DNA from: Gemmatimonadota bacterium
GTDB taxonomy: Bacteria > Gemmatimonadota > Gemmatimonadetes > Gemmatimonadales > GWC2-71-9
Assembly (NCBI GenBank): GCA_029262195.1
Contig: JAJCZX010000010.1
Coordinates: forward strand, 255,352 to 319,351
Length of the DNA stretch: 64,000 bases
Direction of reading: 5' to 3'
Positions 34,757 to 44,413 of the stretch are shown here, in pieces. Each line of letters opens with the position of its first letter. The first letter of the stretch is position 1. A model generated the notes under the pieces. The model was not told the DNA's origin. It worked only from the letters and a program-made list of their open reading frames with translations, and searched no databases. The position numbers and the translations under genes are program-made.

Positions 34757-35284
34757 TCAACCAGCCGGTTGGTTGGGGACCTCTGGAGGATATGAAAAAC
34801 CCGTCCTGGCAAGCGCCCGATACCCGAAAATGGAAAGAGCCATCAGGCCCCAGACCAGACCGAGAACGACTCCGAAATCGATTATTCCCCGCCACGGTTG
34901 CGGCGTCATCCGAGTGGCTACGACTAACACGATGATCCCCGTGGTGATCCCGATTGAAATCCGTTGCCGTTCGGGGGTCGTGTGGAAGAACGCGAGGCAA
35001 AAAAGTGGCGCGAACACTATGTGAATCGGTCTCGGGTTCTGACGCAGATAAAGGGCCCGTGCGGCCACCCTGGGGGCAAAGGCTTTCTGGAACCCGCGGT
35101 AGCCTTCGCCGAACGCCATGAACAGAGAAAACGTGATTAGCACGACCCACTGCACTACAGTAAGGTCGTTTGCAAAAATTTCCTGAGCAATCGGAGTTAA
35201 TCGCCATACCGCGCTAGCGATCAATAAGAAAACTCCGCCGAAACCCCAGGCTGCCCCGAATTTTCCAGACAAATTATTTGTCAA
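34757..35284 (-). CDS. Multi-pass membrane protein, unknown
   Basis: 175 residues, TTG start. Four to five membrane helices: GFGGVFLLIASAVW, VVQWVVLITFSLFMAFGE, IHIVFAPLFCLAFFH, GITTGIIVLVVATRM and GVVLGLVWGLMALSIFGY. A central motif GEGYRGFQKAFAPRVAARA is positively charged. I do not recognise the family. It has no obvious operon partner beyond the lipoprotein downstream (65 bases), and divergent promoters must lie between it and the next gene. Confidence 0.65.
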   Translation of the reverse strand: MTNNLSGKFGAAWGFGGVFLLIASAVWRLTPIAQEIFANDLTVVQWVVLITFSLFMAFGEGYRGFQKAFAPRVAARALYLRQNPRPIHIVFAPLFCLAFFHTTPERQRISIGITTGIIVLVVATRMTPQPWRGIIDFGVVLGLVWGLMALSIFGYRALARTGFSYPPEVPNQPAG

Positions 35285-35389
35285 GTCTTAGGATTATTAT
35301 TTAAAATGAGTAAGAGGGTCGATAGTTTCGACCTACGGCCAAGACCGAGTACCTTGTTGGTGTAAGATAGTTTCCTCAAGTTGGTGTCA

Positions 35390-35980
35390 ATGGTAGTTAA
35401 TTTCCGCGTTGCTGCTTGCGTTTCACTGGGCTTCTCGCTCTCCGCTACTCTTTTCGCACAAGAATACGATATCCCGGTTGTCCGCGGAGTCGAAGGCATC
35501 CTTTGGGGATCAGCTCGCCGAGAGGTTGTCCAGTCCAGAGGCTTCCCAAAAGCCTGGAGTTCCAGGGATTCAGTTAGCGAACTTACTTATCCCACGGAAA
35601 TAAATGGCATGGATGCAACGGTCACCTTTGAATTTGTGGTTGGAAGTGGCCTCGTCAGTGGTCGCTATCAGACCGAGCCTTCCCGGTTTAGCTCCTGCCC
35701 GGAGCATTTCGAGCTCCTCTGGGAATTCATTGCTCACCTTTATCCGACGTTATCCCCGAGCGTAACGCAAATTGACCCGGGTTCGATTGACCCCTGTGAG
35801 GGGGCCGAGTCTGGAGGCGCAGCCCCAGTGTCATGGAAATCTCCCGGCGCCGTTATCGGCGCGGAAAACCGGAGTGCTATCTGGCATGATCCGCGTTCGA
35901 ATGCGCTGATCGTGCTTCGGCTGGGGGAATTCGGCCTCGAACTGCTATTGCTCGGACCCGAAAGGAACGGCAACTGGTAG
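35390..35980 (+). CDS. Exported protein of unknown function
   Basis: 196 residues from the ATG at 35390; in-frame TTG and GTG codons lie six to nine bases earlier. The signal peptide is cleaved near LFAQEY. The mature part has two cysteines (SSCPEHF and DPCEGAE) and a beta-rich pattern. GILWGSARREVVQSRGFPKAW recalls a small domain seen in other exported proteins where an enzyme reads a short periplasmic ligand, but no family is certain. It is 38 bases upstream of the FAD oxidoreductase on the same strand. Confidence 0.65.
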   Translation: MVVNFRVAACVSLGFSLSATLFAQEYDIPVVRGVEGILWGSARREVVQSRGFPKAWSSRDSVSELTYPTEINGMDATVTFEFVVGSGLVSGRYQTEPSRFSSCPEHFELLWEFIAHLYPTLSPSVTQIDPGSIDPCEGAESGGAAPVSWKSPGAVIGAENRSAIWHDPRSNALIVLRLGEFGLELLLLGPERNGNW

Positions 35981-36018
35981 AATGGGTGGCCCTTTGATAT
36001 CCCAACACTGGAGTAACA

Positions 36019-37194
36019 ATGTCCGAAACGTATGATGTAGTTGTGATTGGAGCCGGCGTCATCGGTTGCAGCGTGGCTTTTCGCCTGGCACAGCGGGGGA
36101 TGACGGTATGCGTCGTGGACAAGGGGACCATCGGCTGTGGTGGCACAGGCCGATCATCGGCGATCATTCGACAGCATTACTCCAATGAACTCACCGCGCG
36201 AATGGCGATGGACAGCCTCCGCGTTTTCCAACATTTCGACGACATCATCGGAGGCGATGTTGGTTTTACCGAAACTGGATTCGTGGCTATTTCTGCAGCG
36301 ACCGACCTTGAGGGTTTGAAAAGCAACGTTGCCTTGCAAAAAGGTGTGGGCATTTCCACGGAGCTCCTTGAACCGCAAGAACTTCATCGCATGTTCCCGT
36401 ATCTGTCGACAGGAGACCTTTCCTCTGCGGCCTATGAACCGGAAGGTGGATTTGCCGATCCCCACCTGACGGTGTCCGCGTTTGCCGACGCCGCCAAGAG
36501 GCTCGGGGCGACTTTCAGGCTGCACGAGGGTGTGACGGACATTTTCATGGATGGGGACGGAGTTAAGGGGGTTGGTACCGCAAACAGGTCGATAAACTCG
36601 GCGAAAGTGATCAATTGTGCAGGTCCATGGGGAAAAACGGTTGGAGAGATGGCCGGGCTGAGTCTGCCGGTAAACGCATGCAGGATTCAGGTCGCCCAAT
36701 TTGTGAGGCCCGAAGGACATGAATCGAATCACCCCGTAATTGTGGATTTCGTCAACGGAAGTTACCTGCGGTCAGAAATGGGCGGTATCACACTGGCGGG
36801 ATTGATCGATCCCTCAGAAGCCGACGCAGTCGTTGACCCGGATTCCTATCCCGAACACATGGATGACGAATTCGTTTCTGTTGTAGGCGCCAAGATGGTC
36901 GCTCGCTACCCCGACCTTGTTGAAGCAGGGTGCAGTGGCGGGTATTCCGGGCTGTACGCCGTCACTCCCGATTGGCACCCGATTATTGAAGAGGTGCCGG
37001 CCAACAGCGGGCACTTCCTCTGCACCGGTTTTAGTGGCCACGGCTTCAAACTCGCTCCGGCAGTGGGCATTATGGTGGCTGAGATGGTGTTAGGAGATAC
37101 AGAAACGACCTACTCTGCCGAGCTTTTCAGGGCCGGCAGATATGCCGAAGACGACCCGGTGCGGGGCAAGTACGAATACTCAATCGCCGGGTGA
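36019..37194 (+). CDS. FAD-dependent amino-acid/amine oxidoreductase (DAO family)
   Basis: 391 residues. The dinucleotide-binding motif VVVIGAGVIGCSVAF is at the N-terminus, with a GGTGRSSAIIRQHYS motif and a C-terminal GFSGHGFKLAPAVGIMVAEM, typical of the DAO/sarcosine-oxidase and glycine-oxidase group. It probably oxidises an amine or a D-amino acid, with oxygen or a quinone as acceptor. The substrate cannot be chosen by eye. It has GGAG upstream of the ATG and a strong terminator after its stop, so it is probably monocistronic. Confidence 0.88.
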   Translation: MSETYDVVVIGAGVIGCSVAFRLAQRGMTVCVVDKGTIGCGGTGRSSAIIRQHYSNELTARMAMDSLRVFQHFDDIIGGDVGFTETGFVAISAATDLEGLKSNVALQKGVGISTELLEPQELHRMFPYLSTGDLSSAAYEPEGGFADPHLTVSAFADAAKRLGATFRLHEGVTDIFMDGDGVKGVGTANRSINSAKVINCAGPWGKTVGEMAGLSLPVNACRIQVAQFVRPEGHESNHPVIVDFVNGSYLRSEMGGITLAGLIDPSEADAVVDPDSYPEHMDDEFVSVVGAKMVARYPDLVEAGCSGGYSGLYAVTPDWHPIIEEVPANSGHFLCTGFSGHGFKLAPAVGIMVAEMVLGDTETTYSAELFRAGRYAEDDPVRGKYEYSIAG

Positions 37195-37207
37195 TGTTCG
37201 CCAAACG

Positions 37208-37254
37208 AAAAAACCCCTCCATTCCCTAACGAACTGGGAACGAAGGGTTTTTTT
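37208..37254. terminator. Bidirectional Rho-independent terminator
   Basis: AAAAAACCC (37208-37216) pairs with GGGTTTTTT (37245-37253), with an inner TTCCC/GGGAA stem. The A run on one side and the T run on the other let it end both the FAD oxidoreductase (+) and the outer-membrane gene (-). Confidence 0.88.
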
Positions 37255-37265
37255 CGGTACCGAGT

Positions 37266-37919
37266 TTATTTACCGAAGCCAATCGAAAACCCGATGGACA
37301 AAACCGGATAGACGGTGACCGCGTCTACATCGTCCTGAAGTTCCGCCTGCTCAATTGCCAGCTCCGCCTGGAAACTCGGCAAAGTTGAGATCGGGCCGTC
37401 TGCCGACAGCAAGACCTGAGGAGTCCCCCAGAGACCAACTCCGAGGTCAAGGAAAAAACCGAAAGCCCCGCCCGCTGGATTGCCGATACCGATACCGATA
37501 TATGGGGCTGTGTCCTTCGTGTCGAACACTGCGGTGAGGTTGCCGACATCCGCTGCTTGGAAGGTCAGTCCACCGATGTCTACAGTGTTGAGAAGGGTCG
37601 CCGCAAGACTTATATCGTCGGATTGCATGGCACCTACGGAAATCCGAAAAGCGGAACCGCCGGGGTGAAGGTCCAGCATAGCGGTGAAGCGGGGTGATAC
37701 GTCAAAATCGTATGAGATGTCGCCCGCGTCGAACGAAATATCCGAAGGGATGAAGTTGCCGCCTACTCTGACGCCAATACTGGGCGAAAAATGTAGAGAA
37801 AGGTCGCCGCCAACGCCCATCGATCCAACATGTGCAGCGACTCCGACACCCTGAGCCTGGATGCTAGCGGGGGCCAACGCGCAAACGATGGCCAGACCAA
37901 TGATTCTTGATGTTTTCAT
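37266..37919 (-). CDS. Predicted outer-membrane beta-barrel protein
   Basis: 217 residues. The signal peptide is cleaved near SIQAQGV. The mature part shows alternating Gly/aromatic strands: VAAHVGSMGVGGDLSLHF, IGVRVGGNFIP, PYIGIGIGNPAGGAFGFFLDLGVGLWG, and a final strand PVLSIGFSIGFGK. This resembles small outer-membrane barrels (OmpW or OmpX-like in shape). No family is certain. It is expressed divergently from the alcohol dehydrogenase gene. Confidence 0.7.
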   Translation of the reverse strand: MKTSRIIGLAIVCALAPASIQAQGVGVAAHVGSMGVGGDLSLHFSPSIGVRVGGNFIPSDISFDAGDISYDFDVSPRFTAMLDLHPGGSAFRISVGAMQSDDISLAATLLNTVDIGGLTFQAADVGNLTAVFDTKDTAPYIGIGIGNPAGGAFGFFLDLGVGLWGTPQVLLSADGPISTLPSFQAELAIEQAELQDDVDAVTVYPVLSIGFSIGFGK

Positions 37920-38153
37920 AAACTTCCCTTGTTCGAAATGGGTTCAATAGCGCGGCCAAATGTATGTTACTGGCGTGCCGCTCTCTGTAATCGCGGTCAC
38001 ATTCCGCTCGGAATCTAATGTACAAATGAAATTCCCCAACCGGTGGCGTTTTCACGATGCTACGAATGGGGAGGCGCGACCAGAGGTTACCGTACCGTGA
38101 GTACGAGGTTCTCGATAACTTAGAGCGTACCTCATCCGTGAAGGAACGGGAAA

Positions 38154-39122
38154 ATGCAGGCTGTTTGGTTGGAAGAAACCTCCGATTCTCTGATGGTCAC
38201 GAACCTTTCAAAACCTGGTCGAGGGGCAGGGGAGGCATTGGTCCGGGTCGATCTTGCGGGTATTTGCAACACCGATCTGGAGTTGATTAGGGGCTACTCC
38301 CCCTTTGCTGGCATACTCGGCCACGAATTCGTAGGCACTGTAGAGGATTGTGACGGACCGTTGCTGGGGAAGCGGGTTGTCGGTGAAATCAACATCGTGT
38401 GTGGCCATTGTGCTCACTGCCTCGGCGGTCGATCTACCCACTGCGAAAATCGGGCGGTAGTCGGGATTCGCGAACGCCCGGGTGTTTTCGCAGAGTATGT
38501 TGTGCTACCCGTTTCCAATCTTCACAGGATTCCCGATGAACTCCCCGACGAGGTCGCGGTGTTTGTGGAACCCCTGGCTGCAGCCCTTCAAATTCAGGAG
38601 CAGGTTGAAATCCACGAATCCGACAGAGTCGCAATTGTCGGAGATGGAAAACTGGGGAACTTGATTGCCCAGACACTTGACTTAACTGGTTGCCGCCTCA
38701 CCGTGATTGGGCGCCACGAGGAAAAGCTTAAACCGTTGAGAGAACGTGGGGTCTCCACAACCACCGATCCTGGGAGCATTTCAAATGTTGACGTTGTCGT
38801 TGAGTGTACGGGCAACGCCCAGGGATTTGCCACTGCGCTCAATTTGGTGCGCCCGCGTGGTACATTAGTGATGAAGAGTACGTATAGAGGGCGTTTGGAA
38901 TTTGATGCTGCCGCAATCGTTGTGAATGAAATCATCGTTGTCGGATCCCGATGCGGCCCCTTTCCACCCGCGATCGATCTTTTGAAAAGCGGTAAGATTG
39001 ATGTGGGGCAGTTGGTAGACCGTACTTATCCCATGGGCGAAGCGCTGGACGCACTAACGTACGCGGCCCAGCCCGGAGTGATGAAGGTCCTTCTTAAACC
39101 GGCTGAGGGAAGGGGCTTTTAG
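38154..39122 (+). CDS. Zinc-dependent alcohol dehydrogenase (MDR superfamily)
   Basis: 322 residues, slightly short for the family. The catalytic zinc site is shown by GICNTD and GHEFVGTV, with a Glu in FVEPLAAAL. The structural zinc comes from CGHCAHCLGGRSTHC with four cysteines at the usual spacing. The NAD loop is VAIVGDGKLGNLIAQ. It is closest in style to threonine/sorbitol/galactitol dehydrogenases; the substrate is unknown. AAGGAACGGG precedes the ATG. The next gene follows after 81 bases. Confidence 0.9.
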   Translation: MQAVWLEETSDSLMVTNLSKPGRGAGEALVRVDLAGICNTDLELIRGYSPFAGILGHEFVGTVEDCDGPLLGKRVVGEINIVCGHCAHCLGGRSTHCENRAVVGIRERPGVFAEYVVLPVSNLHRIPDELPDEVAVFVEPLAAALQIQEQVEIHESDRVAIVGDGKLGNLIAQTLDLTGCRLTVIGRHEEKLKPLRERGVSTTTDPGSISNVDVVVECTGNAQGFATALNLVRPRGTLVMKSTYRGRLEFDAAAIVVNEIIVVGSRCGPFPPAIDLLKSGKIDVGQLVDRTYPMGEALDALTYAAQPGVMKVLLKPAEGRGF

Positions 39123-39203
39123 TCCGTAGAGTCGCTCCCGGCTCTGGTTCCGGCCCCCGGATCCTCCCTCCCTTCGTCCCCTTTTTCCCTCTATCTTTCT
39201 TCC

Positions 39204-42200
39204 ATGTCCGAACATCTTGAAGCCGTCCGCGTTGCTCTCCAAAGCCTTTATTCGGTGGAGTGCGAACTCGGCAGTGGTGGAATGGCCACCGTTTTCCTGG
39301 CAGAGGATTTGAAGCACAGCCGCAAGGTTGCCGTAAAAGTGCTGCGTCCCGAGTTAGTCGCCTTGTTGGGGACGGAGCGGTTTCTTCGCGAAATAGGAAT
39401 TGCCGCTACGCTACAACATCCCCATATCCTTCCGCTCCATGACTCTGGCGAAGCCGATGGATTTCTCTTCTACGTTATGCCTTATGTCGACGGAGAAACC
39501 CTTCGAGAGAAAATCCAACGTGAAGAAAGGCTACCCTGGCAGGAGGCCATATCGATCGTTCGAGAAATCGCCAGCGCTCTCGACTACGCTCACGCTCAGG
39601 ATGTAGTTCACCGCGACATCAAACCGGAAAACGTCCTGATGTCTCAGGGCCACGCCGTGGTCGCCGATTTCGGAATCGCTTCGGCGTTGAATTCATCGGA
39701 TGAATCTCATGCCACGCGAATGGGCTTTGCACTGGGAACTCCTGCCTACATGAGTCCGGAACAGGCTGCGACTGATCCCGACCTGGATGGGCGCGCGGAC
39801 ATTTACTCGATGGGATGCGTTGCATACGAACTCATCGTGGGTCAACCGCCGTTTCACGGCACCAATTCAAAAGGTGTTATCGCAGAGTCAGTGAGAAATC
39901 AGGCTCCCGTCGTGTCGTTGGGTGTTTCCGGTGGGGTCCCTGCATCAGTTGACCGGGCGATTGCGAAGGCTCTGGAGAAGGACCCCGATAACAGGTTTGC
40001 CACGGCAGCGCAGTTGCGTGACGCTTTGAGCGAAACCGAAAAGCCGTTTCTTACACCATCTGGAGCTGCGGCTGCAGTCGCTGTGGCGGCTGTGGCGATT
40101 GTTGGAGTTTTTTACTTCCTCGCCAATCAGCTCGGTTTACCGTATTGGCCCCTGAGTGTTTTGGCGGTTGGAGGTGCCGTTGCTTTGCCGTTCTCATTCC
40201 AGGCCGCGAGGGTCGAACAGGGGAGTGCGGCACCCGGTTTTCTTACGTGGAAGCGCTTCTTGCGTGCCACCGTCGTGTTTTTGGTAGTCCTCTTTTTCGG
40301 TGTAACTGTGGATGTTGCGATGCGGGTTGCAGGCCTTGGGCCGGCGGGCGCCTTGCTGGCGTCGGGGGCGATTGAACGTAGTGAACGGATCATTCTTGCG
40401 GACTTTGATAACCACACGGCCGACTCAACTCTTGGTGAAGTGGTCACAGAAGTCTTCCGGATCGACTTCGAACAGACTCCCGTTGTACGGCTCGTGGAGC
40501 GGTCAGTTGTTGATCAAGCTCTCACCCTGATGGAACAACCCAACTCTACTGTGTTGAGCGTTGATGCGGCTCGAGAGGTCGCCGTACGCAACGGGATCAA
40601 AGCTGTGATGACCGGTGAAATCAACTCTGCGGGTAGTGGCCTGGTTATTTCAGCGCGACTGTTTTCCGCCGAAGATGGAGACGTGCTCGCAGCCTTCCGG
40701 GAGAACGCTGCATCTCAAGATGAAGTGATTGACGCCGTCGATAGGTTGTCACGCAGGATGCGAGAGCGCATCGGCGAGTCACTGCAAAGCATCCGCAGTG
40801 GCGAACCCCTTAGTGAGGTGACTACCTCTTCTCTGGCTGCCCTCAGAAGCTATTCCAGTGGGTCCCGGGCTTTCGACCGTGGCGATATGCTGACGGCACG
40901 TGCGTTAATGGGAGAGGCGATCGAGTTGGATCCCAATTTCGCAATGGCATATCGAGCCCTCGGCCTGATGCCCTTTTCAAGGTCCGAACAGGTTCGAATG
41001 CTTCAGAAGGCGATGGAGTTAAGGCATCGTCTTACCAGAAGGGAACGAGCGTTGACGGAAGGCTCCTACTACCGCTCGGTCTCCAACGAACCCGAACGTG
41101 CGATAACGGCCTACAACACTCTGCTGGCCGTTTACCCCGACGACAATACAGCACTGTCCAACCTCGGAAACACTTACAACGGTTTAGGTGATTTTGATCG
41201 AGCGGTACCGCTCTTCGAGCAAGTGATAGAAAAAGACTCTCTTCGGCCTGGCGCATACATTGGGCTCATTCAGGCTCATGTTGGACGGGGGGACTTTGCC
41301 GCCGCCGAACGCGTTCTTGGCCAGATGGAAATGAATCTGCCAGGAAATCCGGCGCCGGCATCGGTGGGAGTTGCGGTGAGAGTAGCTGCACTGGAGTATG
41401 ACAGTGCTTTTTCCGATATACGCGATCTTATGGACCAGAGCGGGTCGAACGCGGTTGTACGTCTAACTGCCAATTCCCAATTCGCACTTCTTTCCTATCT
41501 TACCGGCCGTTTGTCGGATGGAGACCGCTACCTCAATGCGGCGCTGGAAGACACAGAGCGACTGGGGTTGGGTCCGGCTTCACTCAATTCCACTATTGTT
41601 CGCGCTGTCGTCCAGCTTTGGTTCCGAAACGATGCTGCCTGGGGGATGGAACAAATCCCTCGGGCATTTGAGCGGTTCCCCATGAGTGAGATTGATCCCC
41701 TTGACCGTCCTTATCTCCCCCTCGCGCAGTTTTACGCACTGGCAGGAGAAGCTGACGAAGCGACCCGGGTTCTGCAGGAGTTTGAACGAGAGGTACCGGA
41801 AGATTTGAGAGGAGTCCTTGGCCCGGCCGGGCACCTCATCAGGGGGCTTATCGCCCTTGCCGAAGAGCGGCCTCTCGAAGCGGTGCGGGAACTCGCTCTG
41901 GGAGAGCAACCAAGTTGTCCCAAATGCAACCTCGCAATGATCGGCCGCGCTTTCGACAAGGCCGGGATGCCGGACTCAGTTATTGCTTCGTATAATGAAT
42001 ACCTTGCCACACCCCACCTTGGCCGGTACCTGGTTGACTGGATCTGGCGAGGAAGGGCATATCTCAGGCTGGGACAACTCTATGAAGCGAGCGGCGAGAC
42101 AGAACTGGCGATCAAAAACTATGACCTGTTAGCAAATCTCTGGGAAAACGCAGACGAAGATCTCCAACCTCTGGTCGCTGATGCCAGGGCTGGGATCGCT

Positions 42201-42224
42201 CGCCTGTCGTCCGAGGGGAATTAG
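39204..42224 (+). CDS. Ser/Thr protein kinase with membrane segments and TPR tail
   Basis: 1006 residues. Residues 1-275 are a full Hanks-type kinase: GSGGMATVFLAED (glycine loop), VAVKVL (Lys), HRDIKPENVL, VADFGIASAL, and GTPAYMSPEQA. Three membrane helices follow at about 285-385. Then comes a FlgO/TolB-like sensor region (ILADFDNHTADSTLGEVVTEVFRIDF), and TPR repeats run from about 540 to the end (AMAYRALGLMPF, ALSNLGNTYNGLGDFDRAVPLFEQV). This layout is a hallmark of Gemmatimonadota. It senses through the periplasmic TPR part and signals inside. No ribosome binding site is visible; the 5' leader is very pyrimidine-rich. Confidence 0.92.
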   Translation: MSEHLEAVRVALQSLYSVECELGSGGMATVFLAEDLKHSRKVAVKVLRPELVALLGTERFLREIGIAATLQHPHILPLHDSGEADGFLFYVMPYVDGETLREKIQREERLPWQEAISIVREIASALDYAHAQDVVHRDIKPENVLMSQGHAVVADFGIASALNSSDESHATRMGFALGTPAYMSPEQAATDPDLDGRADIYSMGCVAYELIVGQPPFHGTNSKGVIAESVRNQAPVVSLGVSGGVPASVDRAIAKALEKDPDNRFATAAQLRDALSETEKPFLTPSGAAAAVAVAAVAIVGVFYFLANQLGLPYWPLSVLAVGGAVALPFSFQAARVEQGSAAPGFLTWKRFLRATVVFLVVLFFGVTVDVAMRVAGLGPAGALLASGAIERSERIILADFDNHTADSTLGEVVTEVFRIDFEQTPVVRLVERSVVDQALTLMEQPNSTVLSVDAAREVAVRNGIKAVMTGEINSAGSGLVISARLFSAEDGDVLAAFRENAASQDEVIDAVDRLSRRMRERIGESLQSIRSGEPLSEVTTSSLAALRSYSSGSRAFDRGDMLTARALMGEAIELDPNFAMAYRALGLMPFSRSEQVRMLQKAMELRHRLTRRERALTEGSYYRSVSNEPERAITAYNTLLAVYPDDNTALSNLGNTYNGLGDFDRAVPLFEQVIEKDSLRPGAYIGLIQAHVGRGDFAAAERVLGQMEMNLPGNPAPASVGVAVRVAALEYDSAFSDIRDLMDQSGSNAVVRLTANSQFALLSYLTGRLSDGDRYLNAALEDTERLGLGPASLNSTIVRAVVQLWFRNDAAWGMEQIPRAFERFPMSEIDPLDRPYLPLAQFYALAGEADEATRVLQEFEREVPEDLRGVLGPAGHLIRGLIALAEERPLEAVRELALGEQPSCPKCNLAMIGRAFDKAGMPDSVIASYNEYLATPHLGRYLVDWIWRGRAYLRLGQLYEASGETELAIKNYDLLANLWENADEDLQPLVADARAGIARLSSEGN

Positions 42225-42243
42225 GCCCGCACCTACAGTGGGC

Positions 42244-42681
42244 TTACCTCATGTCGAAAACGTAACTCTTGAGGTACTGGATCGTGTCCTGGTGTTCCCG
42301 CACCTGAAACGCTAACAGGTCTCCGCTGGTTACCATCCCACAAACCCCTCCCTCCCCCAGTACCGGAATGTGCCGAATGCGTTTGGCTGTCATTACGCCA
42401 ACGCATTCGTCGAGCGTTGTTTCAGGCAAGCACGTAGCGACAGGAGAGGTCATCACATCTGCGAGTCTTGTCGAGGCAGGGTCTCGTTGCTCCGCAACTA
42501 CCCGTCTCAAGATGTCCCTCTCGGTGAAGATCCCCACCATTTGATCCTCGTCGGTGACCACAACACATCCGACGGCGCGCTCGTTCATGAGTCGTGCTGC
42601 GTTGAGTACCGATTCAGCGCCTACCATGGAAAAGACTTCTGCTCCGTGTTTCTTGCGTAAGATCTCCTGGACTGTAGACAT
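42244..42681 (-). CDS. CBS-domain pair protein
   Basis: 145 residues made of two CBS motifs: VLNAARLMNERAVGCVVVTDEDQMVGIFTERDILRRV and TLDECVGVMTAKRIRHIPVLGEGGVCGMVTSGDLLAF. Pairs of this kind bind adenosine nucleotides or similar ligands as an energy sensor. It is a free-standing pair without a fused enzyme. It lies divergent from pap, whose enzymes make ADP from AMP and polyphosphate, so adenine-nucleotide sensing is a plausible link. Confidence 0.88.
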   Translation of the reverse strand: MSTVQEILRKKHGAEVFSMVGAESVLNAARLMNERAVGCVVVTDEDQMVGIFTERDILRRVVAEQRDPASTRLADVMTSPVATCLPETTLDECVGVMTAKRIRHIPVLGEGGVCGMVTSGDLLAFQVREHQDTIQYLKSYVFDMR

Positions 42682-42889
42682 TTCGCGCCTCCATTTTCGG
42701 TCATCTTGAGTATAGGGTTTCGAGCGTCGTGTTGTTAGTGGGTCGTGATGGTTTCTTCATGATGTCTTGTATATCTCTTGCAAGGTTGGTGGATATTTTT
42801 AAAAGCTCCCGTCTAGCAGAATCACCGATTTTGCCGTATTTTGGTGGTTTCTGGATATCCTTAACGATCTCCTTGAAAGATTTACCTCA

Positions 42890-44413
42890 ATGTTCGAAAC
42901 CGCCGAATTGGGCCAAAAAATATCAAAGGAAGATTACAAGAAGCGCGTACCAACGCTCCGCGAGGAGTTGCTGGAGGCTCAAACCCGGCTCCGCGAGGCT
43001 GGTATTCCGGTTGTCGTACTTTTCAGCGGAGTTGATGGCGCTGGAAAAGGCGCAACCGCGAATCTTCTAAACGAATGGATGGATCCACATTTTTTGGTGA
43101 CCCGCGCATTTGGGAAACCTTCGGAAGAAGAAGCCGAACGACCGGAGTACTGGCGCTTCTGGAGAGATCTTCCAGCCAAAGGCAACATCGGAATTTTTCT
43201 TAGCGCCTGGTACTCCAACCCGCTTTTGTCGCGTGCCTACGGCGAAACCACCGTCGGGCAATTCGATCAGCAGCTGGACCGTGTCAACGCGTTTGAAAAA
43301 ACCCTGGTAGACGGCGGGATGTTGGTCGTGAAATTCTGGATGCACCTTGGCAAAGATGCCCAGGAAAAACGGTTCAAACGCCTCGAAAAAAACAAGCTCA
43401 ACAAGTGGCGTGTCACCGACAAAGATTGGCAACACTGGCGCATGTACGCGGATTTCCACGCCGCAAGCGAGCATATCATCATGCGTACCAGCACCGGCGA
43501 GGCACCGTGGACGATCGTTGAAGGTGAAGACGAACGTTTTCGCAGCCTGAAGGTTTGCGAGGTTTTACTCGACGAGATCAAACGCCGACTCCCCGACCCG
43601 TCGACCCCAGAAAACGGGGATAGAGACGGACAGGGTCCCGTCACAGCCGTCTCTCCAGTGACTGTTCTGAGTACGCTCGACATGTCGAAGAAGTTGTCCG
43701 ACGCTACCTACAGCTCCCGGCTCAAAGCGTTGCAGAGTAGAAGAAACAAGTTGCATCGCGAGGCTCGGGAACAAAAAATTTCGTCAATCGTTGTCTTTGA
43801 AGGGTGGGATGCAGCCGGAAAGGGTGGCGCCATCAGGAGGATGGTGGCCGCCCTTGATGCCCGCGACTATCAGGTCATTCCCATCAGTGCCCCCAACGAC
43901 GAAGAGCGGGCCCACCATTACCTCTGGCGGTTTTGGCGCCACCTTTCAAGGGCTGGCAGAGTAACGGTCTTTGACCGAAGTTGGTACGGCAGAGTTCTTG
44001 TCGAAAGGGTTGAGGGGTTCGCGTCGGAAAAGGAATGGCGGCGGGCATATTCGGAAATCAATGATTTTGAACAGCAACTGGTAGACCACGGTACTGTGCT
44101 TTCCAAGTTCTGGGTCCATATATCGAGGGACGAGCAGGAAGCACGTTTCAAAGCGCGGGCGGAGGTCCCATACAAACGCTGGAAGTTGACAGACGAGGAT
44201 TGGAGAAATCGCGAGAGTTGGGATCGTTATGAAATTGCGGTGAATGACATGATAGAGAGAACCAGCACTCTGACAGCTCCCTGGAATCTTATCGAGGGCA
44301 ACGACAAGAAATTCTCTAGAATCCGGGTCCTGGAAACCGTGTGCAACAATATCGAAGAGAGGCTTCGGCGTGAAAACGGCGATGCTCCGAAAGGCGAAGC
44401 AGGCAAGCAATGA
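42890..44413 (+). CDS. pap: Polyphosphate:AMP phosphotransferase (duplicated PPK2)
   Basis: 507 residues with two PPK2 domains, the layout of the known Pap. The first has FSGVDGAGKGATANLL, the second FEGWDAAGKGGAIRRM (both Walker A-like). The second keeps VFDRSWYGRVLVERVEGF (Walker B and lid), while the first has SAWYSNPL at that place, as in characterised Pap proteins where the N-terminal half is degenerate. It transfers phosphate from polyphosphate to AMP to give ADP. It overlaps ppk by four bases (ATGA), so the two are coupled. Confidence 0.9.
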   Translation: MFETAELGQKISKEDYKKRVPTLREELLEAQTRLREAGIPVVVLFSGVDGAGKGATANLLNEWMDPHFLVTRAFGKPSEEEAERPEYWRFWRDLPAKGNIGIFLSAWYSNPLLSRAYGETTVGQFDQQLDRVNAFEKTLVDGGMLVVKFWMHLGKDAQEKRFKRLEKNKLNKWRVTDKDWQHWRMYADFHAASEHIIMRTSTGEAPWTIVEGEDERFRSLKVCEVLLDEIKRRLPDPSTPENGDRDGQGPVTAVSPVTVLSTLDMSKKLSDATYSSRLKALQSRRNKLHREAREQKISSIVVFEGWDAAGKGGAIRRMVAALDARDYQVIPISAPNDEERAHHYLWRFWRHLSRAGRVTVFDRSWYGRVLVERVEGFASEKEWRRAYSEINDFEQQLVDHGTVLSKFWVHISRDEQEARFKARAEVPYKRWKLTDEDWRNRESWDRYEIAVNDMIERTSTLTAPWNLIEGNDKKFSRIRVLETVCNNIEERLRRENGDAPKGEAGKQ